DNA of 14,465 bases from CAYZXK01 sp964482395 (lineage in GTDB: Bacteria > Planctomycetota > Phycisphaerae > UBA1845 > Fen-1342). Position 1 is the stretch's first letter; each line of letters starts with the position of its first letter. The notes beneath the pieces were generated by a model. It saw only the letters and a list, made by a program, of their open reading frames with translations. It made no database searches and was not told the origin of the DNA. The DNA lies in contig CAYZXK010000171.1 of assembly GCA_964482395.1 (NCBI GenBank), positions 1 through 14,465 on the forward strand. The letters are read 5' to 3'. The translations under genes and the position numbers were made by a program. This document shows, piece by piece, positions 1 to 7,508 of the stretch.

Positions 1-285
1 GCCATGCACGCCAACCCCGGATACCGCGGCATCATGGCCCCGACCACCCTGCACATGCGCTATCTGCTGGAGGACGTTCCCGCCAGCCTGGTCCCGATGG
101 CCAGCCTGGGGCAGATGCTGGGCGTGGCCACGCCGGCCATGAACGCGGTCATCGACATGGCCGGGGCGTTGCTCGGAATGGATTTCCGCCAGGAGGGACG
201 AACGGTCGAGCGGTTGGGTATTCAAGGAATGTCCGTGCGCGAGCTACGCCTGCTGGCCATCGGGGAGGAGGAGCCGTCACGATGA
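1..285 (+). CDS. Opine dehydrogenase (octopine/nopaline type), C-terminal fragment
   Basis: This is the 3' end of a gene that starts upstream of the window; the frame is open from base 1. The visible part matches the all-helical C-terminal domain of the NAD/NADP octopine/nopaline dehydrogenase family, which reductively condenses the amino group of an amino acid with a 2-keto acid to give an N-(carboxyalkyl) amino acid. Family signatures seen are HANPGYRGIMAP, then RYLLEDVP (Arg codon 58-60, Asp codon 73-75), then TPAMNAVI and the closing GRTVERLGIQG. From family knowledge, Pecten octopine dehydrogenase uses a His212/Arg324/Asp329 set; the Arg-to-Asp spacing of five is the same here. The stop overlaps the next start (ATGA at 282-285), so the two genes are translationally coupled. 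The amino and keto acid substrates cannot be read from this fragment. Confidence 0.85.
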   Translation, partial: AMHANPGYRGIMAPTTLHMRYLLEDVPASLVPMASLGQMLGVATPAMNAVIDMAGALLGMDFRQEGRTVERLGIQGMSVRELRLLAIGEEEPSR

Positions 286-1919
286 AAGGCTTGGCGCTCG
301 GTGCCACGATCGGCGACTGCGTTCATTCAGCCGGCCTGCTCGCCTTCCTGCGCCTGGCCGAAGCGGAAGGGTACGCAACCCGGTTTCTCGGAATGCGACT
401 GACTCCCGCCAGAATCGCCGCGGAGGTCGCACGCCAGAAGCCCGACCTGGTGGCTATCGGCTACCGGTTGACACCCGAGGCTCTACCAGCGCTTTTGGCC
501 GAACTGAAAACCGCCCTGCCGCCGGGACTGACCGAGCCCACCCGCTTCGTCTTCGGCGGCACGCCGCCGGCCGCACGGGTCGCCGCCCAGTCCGGGCTGT
601 TTGCCCGGACCTTCTCCGGCGGGGAGACCGTTGAAGAGATCCGCGATTTTCTGGCCGGCGGCGGAAAGACTGCGGCCCGGCGGCTGCCCGCTCAAACCCT
701 GGTCGAGCGGATCACCGAGCGAGCCCCGTTTCCGCTAATCCGCCACCACTTCGGCCGGCCCACCGTGGAGGAAACCGTCGTCGGCGCGCGGGAGATCGCC
801 CTGGCCGGGGCCTTGGATGTGCTCTCCATCGGACCGGATCAAAACGCCCAGGAACATTTCTTCCACCCCGACGAAATGGATCCGCGTCAGCACGGTGCTG
901 GTGGAGTACCGCTGCGGCGGGAAGAGGACCTGATAGCTATTCACCAGGCCACCCGCTGCGGCAACTACCCCCTGCTGCGTTGCTATGCCGGCACACGCGA
1001 CCTGGAACGCTGGGCGGAGATGAGCCTGCGCACGATCAACAACGCCTGGGCGGCCATCCCGCTCACCTGGTACAGCCGCCTCGACGGCCGCTCTCAGCGC
1101 CTATTACCCCAGGCCATCGCCGAGAACGTGCGGGTGATGGCCTGGTATGCCCAGCGCGGCGTTCCCGTGGAGGTGAATGAATCGCACCACTGGAGCATGC
1201 GCGGTGCCCCGGACGCCATAGCCGTCGCCATGGCCTTCCTGGCCGCATACAACGCTAAGCGCGCCGGCGTGCGGCACTATGTCGCCCAGTACATGTTCGA
1301 CACGCCCACCGGAATCACGCCCCGAATGGACCTGGCCAAGATGCTGGCCAAGCAGCAGCTCATCGACGAGTTGGCTGACCCGGAGTTCACCGTCTTCCGC
1401 GAGGTCCGTGCCGGACTCGCCAGCCTCTCCCCGCGGCCGAACCTGGCCAAGGGGCAAATGGCGGCCTCCGGGGTGATCTCGCTGGCTCTGCGGCCGCACA
1501 TCTTTCACGTGGTGGGCTTCAGCGAGGGCGACCATGCCGCGACCGCCCCCGAGGTCATCGAGAGCTGCGAGATTGCCCAAGGCGTCATCGCTCGCGCGCT
1601 GGACGGACTTCCCGATTTCGCCGCCGACCCGACCGTACGGCAGCGTACCGCACAACTGGTGTCAGACGCGCGCTGCCTGCTGGAAGCCATTCGGCGACTC
1701 GGTCCGCGCAGCACTGACCCCTGGGCGGACGCCGGCGTACTGACGCTGGCAGTTGAACGCGGGCTGCTGGACGCCCCCGCACTGGTGAGCAACCCCCACG
1801 CCCGCGGTCAGCTCCTCACCGCCGTCTTGGACGGCGCTTGCCGAACTATCGACGCCGACACCGGAACCGAACTGACTGAGCCGCAGCGCCTTCGGAGGAT
1901 CGGAGCATGGCAGGAATAG
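282..1919 (+). CDS. Fused B12-binding / glutamate-mutase-like protein (545 aa)
   Basis: The protein has two parts. Residues 1-130 look like the cobalamin-binding small subunit (MutS/GlmS type): GDCVHSAG at 11-18, where H15 would be the lower axial Co ligand and G18 follows, then VAIGYRLTPEAL and FGG followed by a GGETVEEIRDF helix. The classic D-x-H-x-x-G has one extra residue here (D12, H15, G18). Residues 150-430 align by eye with the TIM-barrel large subunit MutE/GlmE: IRHHFGRP (R154), LLRCYAGTRD (R233, compare the RHGTPD of MutE), and GVPVEVNES (E300, compare the INREPFGP of MutE). Glutamate mutase interconverts L-glutamate and L-threo-3-methylaspartate by an adenosylcobalamin radical mechanism; the two subunits are normally separate. 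The start is set by the strong purine-rich SD at 262-273 and the ATGA overlap with the dehydrogenase. The C-terminal end overlaps the next gene by 13 bases. The B12 role is fairly secure; the exact substrate is inference. Confidence 0.72.
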   Translation: MKGLALGATIGDCVHSAGLLAFLRLAEAEGYATRFLGMRLTPARIAAEVARQKPDLVAIGYRLTPEALPALLAELKTALPPGLTEPTRFVFGGTPPAARVAAQSGLFARTFSGGETVEEIRDFLAGGGKTAARRLPAQTLVERITERAPFPLIRHHFGRPTVEETVVGAREIALAGALDVLSIGPDQNAQEHFFHPDEMDPRQHGAGGVPLRREEDLIAIHQATRCGNYPLLRCYAGTRDLERWAEMSLRTINNAWAAIPLTWYSRLDGRSQRLLPQAIAENVRVMAWYAQRGVPVEVNESHHWSMRGAPDAIAVAMAFLAAYNAKRAGVRHYVAQYMFDTPTGITPRMDLAKMLAKQQLIDELADPEFTVFREVRAGLASLSPRPNLAKGQMAASGVISLALRPHIFHVVGFSEGDHAATAPEVIESCEIAQGVIARALDGLPDFAADPTVRQRTAQLVSDARCLLEAIRRLGPRSTDPWADAGVLTLAVERGLLDAPALVSNPHARGQLLTAVLDGACRTIDADTGTELTEPQRLRRIGAWQE

Positions 1920-3290
1920 CCGGAATCGCGCAGCCCGGATGCACCACCCAGGTCGAACGCATGCTCGACCGGCTGACTCATCGCGGTCGCGCCGGTCGAA
2001 CCGTCGTCGAGGTGCAGGGGACAACCCTGGGCGTTGTCTGGAACGCGGCTCAACCGGCCTCCCCCGCTGAGATCCTCGCTCGCTACGCAGTGTACGATGC
2101 CTGGGATCAATCTCGGTCGGCCACGGCCCGAGTCACCGGCCGCGGCCTGGTGCTGGAGCGCGACCGGCTGGGTATCGCACCGCTCTACTACGGTCGCACC
2201 AGCGACGGCGCTCTGTGCTTCGCCTCGGAGGTCAAGGCCCTGCTGGAAGTAACCCGGGAGATTCGTGAGCTGCCGCCCGGCTCCCGTTACGACGGTCGAA
2301 AACTGGAACTCTCCCACGGTCTTGACTATCTACCCCCGCCCGCCCAGCCGCCGGAAGCGGTGGCCGCCGAGCTGCGCCGGCGTCTGACCGGCGCCGTCGA
2401 GCGAGCCCTGGCCCAATTTGCCGACGGCGCGGGCGCTTGGCTTTCAGGCGGCCTGGACTCCAGCGCGATCGTTGCCGTGGCGCGACCGCGGGTCCGCCAG
2501 CTACACTTTTGCGGCCGGCCTGTTCGGCGCCCCAGACTTGGAACACGCACGGCTGGTCGCTGAGCACCTGCAAACCGTTCATCACGAGGTGATCGTCAGC
2601 CCAAAGGAGCTGTTCGCCGCCCTTTCCCGCGTGATCTACCACCTTGAGTCCTTCGACGCCCTGCTCGTGCGCTCCAGCATCATCAACTTCCTCGCGGCCC
2701 AGCAGGCCGCCAACTACGTGCCCCTGGTTCTGTCGGGCGAAGGCGGCGACGAGCTGTTTGCCGGGTACGACTACCTCGCTGGCCTCCCGCCGGATCAACT
2801 CGCCGCCGAGCTGCTGGATATCACCGGCCGCCTGCACAATACCGCCTTGCAGCGCGTGGACCGCTGCGCCGCGGCCCACGGTTTGCTGGCAAACGTGCCC
2901 TTCCTGGAGCCCACGGTGATGGAGTACGCGCTTGCCATCCCGACGGCGTACAAGCTCCGCGACGGCGTCGCCAAGTGGATTCTACGCCGCGCCGTCGAAG
3001 ACCTGCTGCCCGAGCTGATCCTTCGTCGCAAGAAGGCCAAGTTCTGGGAGGGCGCGGGCGTTGGTGAGCGCCTGGCTGAGCACGCCGAGGCGACCATCAC
3101 CGACGCCGACTTCCGGCGCGAGCGCCGGTTGCCCAACGGCTGGGAGATCGGCAGCAAAGAGGAACTCATGTACTACCGGGTTTTCTGCCAGCACTTTGGG
3201 CGGGTTGAGGATCTGGATTGGATGGGACGGACTAAGTGCCTCAGGCCGCTGGCAACCCGCCCGCAGTCGGATAGTCCCCGTCTGCCGTGA
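1907..3290 (+). pseudogene. Asparagine-synthetase-B-like amide ligase, frameshifted; degenerate glutaminase half
   Basis: Two overlapping frames make one AsnB-like protein. The first (1907-2563) carries MAGIAGI, HRGRAG, the RDRLGIAPLYY signature and the ATP PP-loop SGGLDSS (residues 180-186). The second, entered after about 2490, carries FAAGLFGAPDLEHAR, LSGEGGDELFAGY, NVPFLEP and RRKKAKFWEGAG. Removing one G from the GGG at 2490-2492 restores a 460-residue reading frame. AsnB enzymes adenylate a carboxylate and form an amide, normally with ammonia released from glutamine by an N-terminal Cys2 glutaminase. Here residue 2 is Ala and the segment holding NGEIYN is absent, so the protein is roughly 50-100 residues shorter than AsnB (E. 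coli 554) or beta-lactam synthetase (about 510). The synthetase catalytic residues look intact: E278 of GEGGDE and K376 of RKKAKF in repaired numbering. The start is supported by GGAGGA at 1894-1899, seven bases from the ATG. It overlaps the mutase by 13 bases. The frameshift may be a sequencing error or real decay. Confidence 0.8.
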
Positions 3291-3294
3291 AGCT

Positions 3295-3312
3295 CGCCCG
3301 CCGCTACGGGCG
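3295..3312. terminator. Possible bidirectional hairpin between convergent genes
   Basis: CGCCCG (3295-3300) can pair with CGGGCG (3307-3312) over a six-base loop. It sits in the 47-base gap between the stop of the amide ligase (3290, plus) and the stop of the prepilin-like gene (3338, minus), where a shared terminator is expected. There is no T tract on either side, so this is a weak call. Confidence 0.3.
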
Positions 3313-3337
3313 CCGGAGCACGGGCGACGATGCTGAT

Positions 3338-4255
3338 CTATCGCTTGTAGAAATTCCACAACCCGTGCGTGGTGTAGTAACCGGGTGCCATCTCGCGCGG
3401 GAAGTCGTACTCGCTTTCGCCGGTCTTCAGGTCCACGAGCGGTACACAGGGATATCCGTTGCCGTTGTGGACGTAAGAGGGGTTCACAAAGAGCGGCTCG
3501 CCGGGATACCAGATGAAATAGTGGGAAGTGTTCACCGGCTGCGGTGAAGACACCCGGTACCACAGTCGCTCAACGTGGCCATCGACGAAAAGGGCGTTGG
3601 CGCTAGGCCCGGGATGGCGCCAGTCGACCATGTTGTCGTACTGAGTCGGGTAGCTCCAGTGGTGGCCCTGCGTGACCGTGCCGCTGAGGTTGTAGATCGT
3701 GCTGCACGTGCTGTCGGCGGCCAGCACCCGCTGCCCTTCATACCGCTCATGATCTTCCAACTGGCGGGGAATCGAACCCGGGGAACCGTAGCTGGACTGC
3801 CGCTTCCAGGCGCCGCCGGACATCGGCACATTGATCCCGTAACTGTAATCGTTGCCCCACACGTTCTTCGGCCCGGGATATAACACTCGCTGCAATTCGC
3901 CCCGCTGTGAGTTGATCCAGCCGGGTCGCGGATCCTCCGGGCAAAAGCCGCCGGCACGCTCGAACAGCTCCCGCTGCACCAGAACGTCGATCCACACGTA
4001 CCGGACCGGCGACGCGGCGTCGTCCCACGCGGGATAGTACATGTGTTCGCTGCGTGCTTCAGCCAGTGATCGGCCGATCTGGTTGAGGTTGTGCGCGCAG
4101 ACCACACGGTTGGCTTCTTTCTTCGCGGCCTGCAATGGTGGCAGCAATAGTGACATCAGCAGGGCCATGATGCCGATTACGACCAGCAATTCGGCAATCG
4201 AAAAGCCCCGCGCCCCCCGGCGCCGACGGCAGATTGTGCGACTGGACAGTCGCAT
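3338..4255 (-). CDS. Prepilin-like protein with H-x-DG C-terminal element (planctomycete type)
   Basis: A 305-residue protein with a class III prepilin signal. A basic leader (RRRRGARG) is followed by the cleavage site G17/F18 and the hydrophobic helix FSIAELLVVIGIMALLMSLL, with Glu at mature position 5 as required for N-methylation and assembly. The prepilin peptidase would cut after G17. The globular part ends with HPGPSANALFVDGHVERL, a variant (H-x10-DG) of the H-x9-DG motif that marks the large family of planctomycete type II secretion pseudopilin-like proteins; its function is unknown. I chose the ATG at 4255 because it gives a normal short basic leader; a GTG at 4333 would add 26 unhelpful residues. 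The gene stands alone, facing the amide ligase across a 47-base gap and separated from leuS by a long spacer. No secretion or pilus assembly genes are in the window. Confidence 0.85.
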   Translation of the reverse strand: MRLSSRTICRRRRGARGFSIAELLVVIGIMALLMSLLLPPLQAAKKEANRVVCAHNLNQIGRSLAEARSEHMYYPAWDDAASPVRYVWIDVLVQRELFERAGGFCPEDPRPGWINSQRGELQRVLYPGPKNVWGNDYSYGINVPMSGGAWKRQSSYGSPGSIPRQLEDHERYEGQRVLAADSTCSTIYNLSGTVTQGHHWSYPTQYDNMVDWRHPGPSANALFVDGHVERLWYRVSSPQPVNTSHYFIWYPGEPLFVNPSYVHNGNGYPCVPLVDLKTGESEYDFPREMAPGYYTTHGLWNFYKR

Positions 4256-4401
4256 AGCGTGCCTGTCACACTGGCCGAGTTTCGCCCGGCGTATTCGGCG
4301 TGCGTCTCCACACACGCCGCACAGTCTAAACACGTCCCGCCGCCATCCCTGGCAAGGACGACACGTCAGGCGTGGCTAGCTGCCGCGCCTGACAATATCG
4401 G

Positions 4402-4430
4402 ATCATATCCTATCCACCCTTAAGAATAAA
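4402..4430 (-). promoter_or_regulatory. Candidate promoter for the prepilin-like gene
   Basis: On the minus strand, TATGAT (4402-4407) lies 17 bases downstream of TTTATT (4425-4430). The -10 is a five of six match; the -35 is poor. This is the most AT-rich patch in the spacer and would give a leader of about 140 bases before the ATG at 4255. Confidence 0.3.
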
Positions 4431-4435
4431 CCATC

Positions 4436-4465
4436 CGGCCGGCGGCCGCAAGCTTTTTCCGGCCG
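4436..4465 (-). terminator. Inverted repeat, possible leuS terminator
   Basis: CGGCCGG (4436-4442) pairs with CCGGCCG (4459-4465), a seven-base GC stem around a 16-base loop. Read on the minus strand it is followed after a few bases by the T-rich TTTATTCTT, which would suit transcription arriving from leuS. It lies about 230 bases past the leuS stop, so the assignment is tentative. Confidence 0.3.
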
Positions 4466-4483
4466 ACTGTTCCCTGGCAGCGT

Positions 4484-4542
4484 GCCGCTTCGAGCGTTCG
4501 GGCTTGCCCCGGGCAAGCTCGCGGAGTCCTCCCGCAAGCGGC
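4484..4542. other. Nested inverted repeats, candidate structured RNA or DNA element
   Basis: GCCGCTT (4484-4490) pairs with AAGCGGC (4536-4542) and encloses two further hairpins: CGGGCTTGCC (4499-4508) with GGCAAGCTCG (4512-4521), ten pairs including one G-T, and GCGGAG with CTCCcGC (4521-4535). The result would be a three-way junction of 59 bases. It lies in the spacer between leuS and the prepilin-like gene. No known RNA family is recognised and there is no T tract. Confidence 0.4.
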
Positions 4543-4694
4543 GTCTTGTTAAGCCCTGCCGGCCTGTCAAACCGAAGCGGCCGCCTGTGTTCGAGCCGTT
4601 TTCAGGTGGCTTTTAAGGCGCCTATTATCGGACCTTCACGCTTGTTTGTCTCGCAAACGCTAGTTCCGGGCGTTTAGCGGCTGTGCTGTTGATA

Positions 4695-7484
4695 TCAGAC
4701 TATCAAGTTAACCAGCCGGCCAGGAACCACTATGCTTCGTTTGACGGGGCGTCCCGCCAGTTCCCGGCTGACCGGCTCGAGGGATTGGGCCACGTGGATG
4801 ACCTGCTCTTGCGGAGCGTCGGCTGAGACGGTTATCCGTCCCCGGAGTTTCCCGTTGACCTGGACTGCCAGCTCGACAAGTTCATCGCGGACCAGGGCCG
4901 GGTCGTAGGTAGGCCAGGGCTCGTTGGCCAGGGAGCGGGCGTGGCCCAGGCGCTCCCACAACTCCTCGCAGATATGGGGAGCCATCGGCGAGAGGAGCAG
5001 TATAAAGCGCTCGATCTGGTCGCGGCCCACGCTTGGCGCTTTGCTTGCCTGGTTGACCCACACGATCATCTGGGCGATCGCGGTGTTGTACGCCAGTCGC
5101 TCGATGTCCTCGGTCACCTTCTTGATGGTCTTGTGGAGGGAGCGTTCCAGGGACGGATTGCGTTGATCGGTCAATTTGGGGTTCAGGCCCGGGGTTGGGG
5201 GTTGCCCCTCGGTTGGCGCCGGCACGACCAGTCGCCAGACCCGCTGGAGGAAGCGGTGCACGCCGATGATGTCGTTGGTATTCCAGGGCTTGCCCTTTTC
5301 CAGCGGCCCCATGTACATCTCATAGAGGCGCAGGGTGTCGGCACCGTATTCCTGGACGATCGCGTCGGGGTTGATGACGTTCTTGAGAGATTTGGACATC
5401 TTCTCCACGGTGACGGAGAGTCGCTCTCCGGTCCGCCGATGGAACGCCTGTTCGCCACGGATTTCGACTTCATCGTGGCTTACGCAGACCCCGCGTGAGT
5501 CCCGGTAGGTATATGACTGAATCATGCCCTGGTTGAACAGCTTGTGGAACGGCTCGGGGGTAGAAACGTAGCCGAGGTCGTAGAGGACCTTGTGCCAGAA
5601 GCGGGCGTAGAGCAGGTGCAGGACGGCGTGTTCAGCGCCGCCCACGTACAGGTCGACACCGCCGATCCGGGCCGTTCCGTCCGGGTTGCGACCTCCCATC
5701 CAGTAGCGCTCGACCTGGGGGTCGATCAGGGCCTGCGGGTTGCGGGGGTCGCAGAAGCGGAGGTAATACCAGCAGGAGCCGGCCCACTGGGGCATAGTGT
5801 TGACTTCTCGCCGCAGCGTCTGGCCGTCGCGGGTGACGGTGAGCCAGTCGGTGGCGCGTGAGAGCGGGGTTTGCGGCTCGGCCAAGGGGTCATCGCTGGC
5901 CACGGGGCGGAAATCGTCGATCTCCGGCAGCGTGACCGGCAGTTCGGATTCAGGCACCGGAACGATCCGTCCATCCTGGCGGTAAAGGATAGGGAACGGC
6001 TCGCCCCAGTAGCGTTGTCGGGAGAAAAGCCAGTCGCGGAGCTTATACTGGACCGTTCCCTCGCCCAGGCCCTGCTCTTCCAGCCACTGGATCATGCGTC
6101 GCTTGGCCTGGGGGGTGGACAGGCCGTTAAGGACGCACTGGCCGGCAAAGTGTGGCTCGTGGTCGGGGGGCGAGTTAACCGCGACGCCGTCGCCGACGAA
6201 ACCTCGCCAGTCTATTCCGGGCGGCGGCTCGACCACCTTGACGACGTCTAGTCCGAACTTCTGTGCGAATTCCAGGTCCCGGGTGTCGTGCGCGGGCACG
6301 GCCATTATCGAGCCGGTGCCATAGCTGATCAGAACGTAGTCGGCTACCCAGATCGGCACCCGTTTGCGGTTGACCGGGTTGATCGCGTAGCCCCCGGTGA
6401 AAACGCCGGTCTTGGTCTTGGTATCGGCGGTACGGTCCAGGTCGGATCGCTGCTTGGCCTGATTGACGTAGGCCAGGACTTCTTCCTGCCGCTCGGGCGT
6501 GGTGATGATGGGGACCAGCCGATGCTCGGGGGCCAGCACCATGTAAGTGGCGCCGAAGAGCGTGTCCGGGCGGGTAGTGAAGACGCGGATGGTCTGCCCG
6601 GCCGCCGGGCCCTGACCGTCGATGGCGAAGTCGACGTATGCTCCCTCGCTCCGGCCGATCCAGTTCCGCTGCATCAGCTTGATCGGCTCGGGCCAGTCCA
6701 GGGACTCCAGGTCGGCCAGCAGTCGCTCGGCGTATTCGGTGATGCGCAGCATCCATTGGCGCAGCGGCCGCCGATACACCGGATAGTCCCCCCGCTCGCT
6801 GCGGCCCTCATTGGTGACTTCCTCGTTGGAAAGCACCGTGCCCAGGGCCGGGCACCAGTTGACCGGCACCTCCGCCAGGTAGGCCAGGCGATGTTCAGCC
6901 TGGTATGCATCCACCGCCTCTGGACCCTGGGCCTGGACGTGCGGCGGTATGGGCAGGGTCTCGATCGGACGGGCCGCTCCTACGACCGACCGTCCGTCCC
7001 GATCGACCCACCGCCACTCCGGGTCATACCAGGAATTGTAGATTTTCAGGAAGATCCACTGGGTCCAGCGATAGTACTCCTCGTCGCAGGTTGCCAGCTC
7101 GCGATCCCAGTCGTATGCCAGACCGAGCATCTTCAACTGGCGCTTGTAGGTAGCGATATTGCGCTGGGTAGTCAGGCGGGGGTGTACGCCGGTCTCGACC
7201 GCGAACTGCTCGGCCGGCAGACCGAAGGCGTCCCAGCCCATGGGATGCAGGACGTTGTATCCGCGCATCCGCAGGAAGCGGGCCATTATGTCCGAGGCGA
7301 TGTATCCTAGCGGATGGCCGACGTGCAGCCCGGCGCCCGAGGGGTAGGGGAAGAAGTCCAGCACATAGAACTTGCGCGCCTCGCTGCCTGGCGAGCCCGG
7401 GTTGGCTGCCCGGAAGGTCTTGTGCTCGTCCCAGTATCGCTGCCACTTGGGCTCGATCTCGCGGAAAGCGTACTGGTTGCTCAT
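4695..7484 (-). CDS. leuS: Leucyl-tRNA synthetase
   Basis: Class Ia aminoacyl-tRNA synthetase of 929 residues that charges tRNA-Leu with leucine in the cytoplasm. Seen in order: the N-terminal YAFREIEPKWQRYW; the HIGH-type signature HVGH at residues 54-57 inside YPSGAGLHVGHPLGY; NWCP and NWIGRSEG flanking the start of the CP1 editing domain; the editing motifs TTRPDTLFGATY and GTGSIMAVPAHDTRD; the KMSKS loop at 695-699; and a C-terminal QVNGKLRG...VPGRLVNLIV tail. Relative to E. coli there is an extra stretch of about 50 residues around 152-200; similar insertions occur in some other bacterial phyla. The zinc-module cysteines are not apparent. A GGAGG on the minus strand lies about 12 bases before the ATG. 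The gene begins 24 bases after the SurA/PpiD-like gene ends, so both probably share a transcript. Confidence 0.98.
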   Translation of the reverse strand: MSNQYAFREIEPKWQRYWDEHKTFRAANPGSPGSEARKFYVLDFFPYPSGAGLHVGHPLGYIASDIMARFLRMRGYNVLHPMGWDAFGLPAEQFAVETGVHPRLTTQRNIATYKRQLKMLGLAYDWDRELATCDEEYYRWTQWIFLKIYNSWYDPEWRWVDRDGRSVVGAARPIETLPIPPHVQAQGPEAVDAYQAEHRLAYLAEVPVNWCPALGTVLSNEEVTNEGRSERGDYPVYRRPLRQWMLRITEYAERLLADLESLDWPEPIKLMQRNWIGRSEGAYVDFAIDGQGPAAGQTIRVFTTRPDTLFGATYMVLAPEHRLVPIITTPERQEEVLAYVNQAKQRSDLDRTADTKTKTGVFTGGYAINPVNRKRVPIWVADYVLISYGTGSIMAVPAHDTRDLEFAQKFGLDVVKVVEPPPGIDWRGFVGDGVAVNSPPDHEPHFAGQCVLNGLSTPQAKRRMIQWLEEQGLGEGTVQYKLRDWLFSRQRYWGEPFPILYRQDGRIVPVPESELPVTLPEIDDFRPVASDDPLAEPQTPLSRATDWLTVTRDGQTLRREVNTMPQWAGSCWYYLRFCDPRNPQALIDPQVERYWMGGRNPDGTARIGGVDLYVGGAEHAVLHLLYARFWHKVLYDLGYVSTPEPFHKLFNQGMIQSYTYRDSRGVCVSHDEVEIRGEQAFHRRTGERLSVTVEKMSKSLKNVINPDAIVQEYGADTLRLYEMYMGPLEKGKPWNTNDIIGVHRFLQRVWRLVVPAPTEGQPPTPGLNPKLTDQRNPSLERSLHKTIKKVTEDIERLAYNTAIAQMIVWVNQASKAPSVGRDQIERFILLLSPMAPHICEELWERLGHARSLANEPWPTYDPALVRDELVELAVQVNGKLRGRITVSADAPQEQVIHVAQSLEPVSRELAGRPVKRSIVVPGRLVNLIV

Positions 7485-7508
7485 GGCCTGCCGACCCCTC
7501 CACGCCGC

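Larger units (their letters stand above)
4256..4694. other. Non-coding spacer between leuS and the prepilin-like gene
   Basis: No convincing coding region is present in these 439 bases on either strand. The spacer holds a weak promoter and three separate inverted repeats (4436-4465, 4484-4542, 4580-4610). The last, GCCGCCTG pairing with CAGGTGGC (eight pairs, one G-T) followed by TTTT on the plus strand, looks like a weak terminator for plus-strand transcription. Confidence 0.6.

Noticed and set aside
2480..2563. Programmed ribosomal frameshift in the amide ligase
   Set aside because: The needed shift is +1, no slippery heptamer or shift-prone stop lies at the junction, and the first frame stays open about 70 bases past it. 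An indel is simpler.
1907..3290. A true beta-lactam synthetase
   Set aside because: Loss of Cys2 is shared, but the position that is Tyr in beta-lactam and carbapenam synthetases is Glu here (GEGGDE), as in asparagine synthetase.
4575..4620. tRNA-like T-arm (GTTCGAGCC)
   Set aside because: No acceptor, D or anticodon stems can be drawn around it; the bases fit the loop of a simple hairpin instead.
6288..7310. A 340-codon plus-strand open frame opposite leuS
   Set aside because: The minus strand unmistakably encodes leucyl-tRNA synthetase through this stretch.
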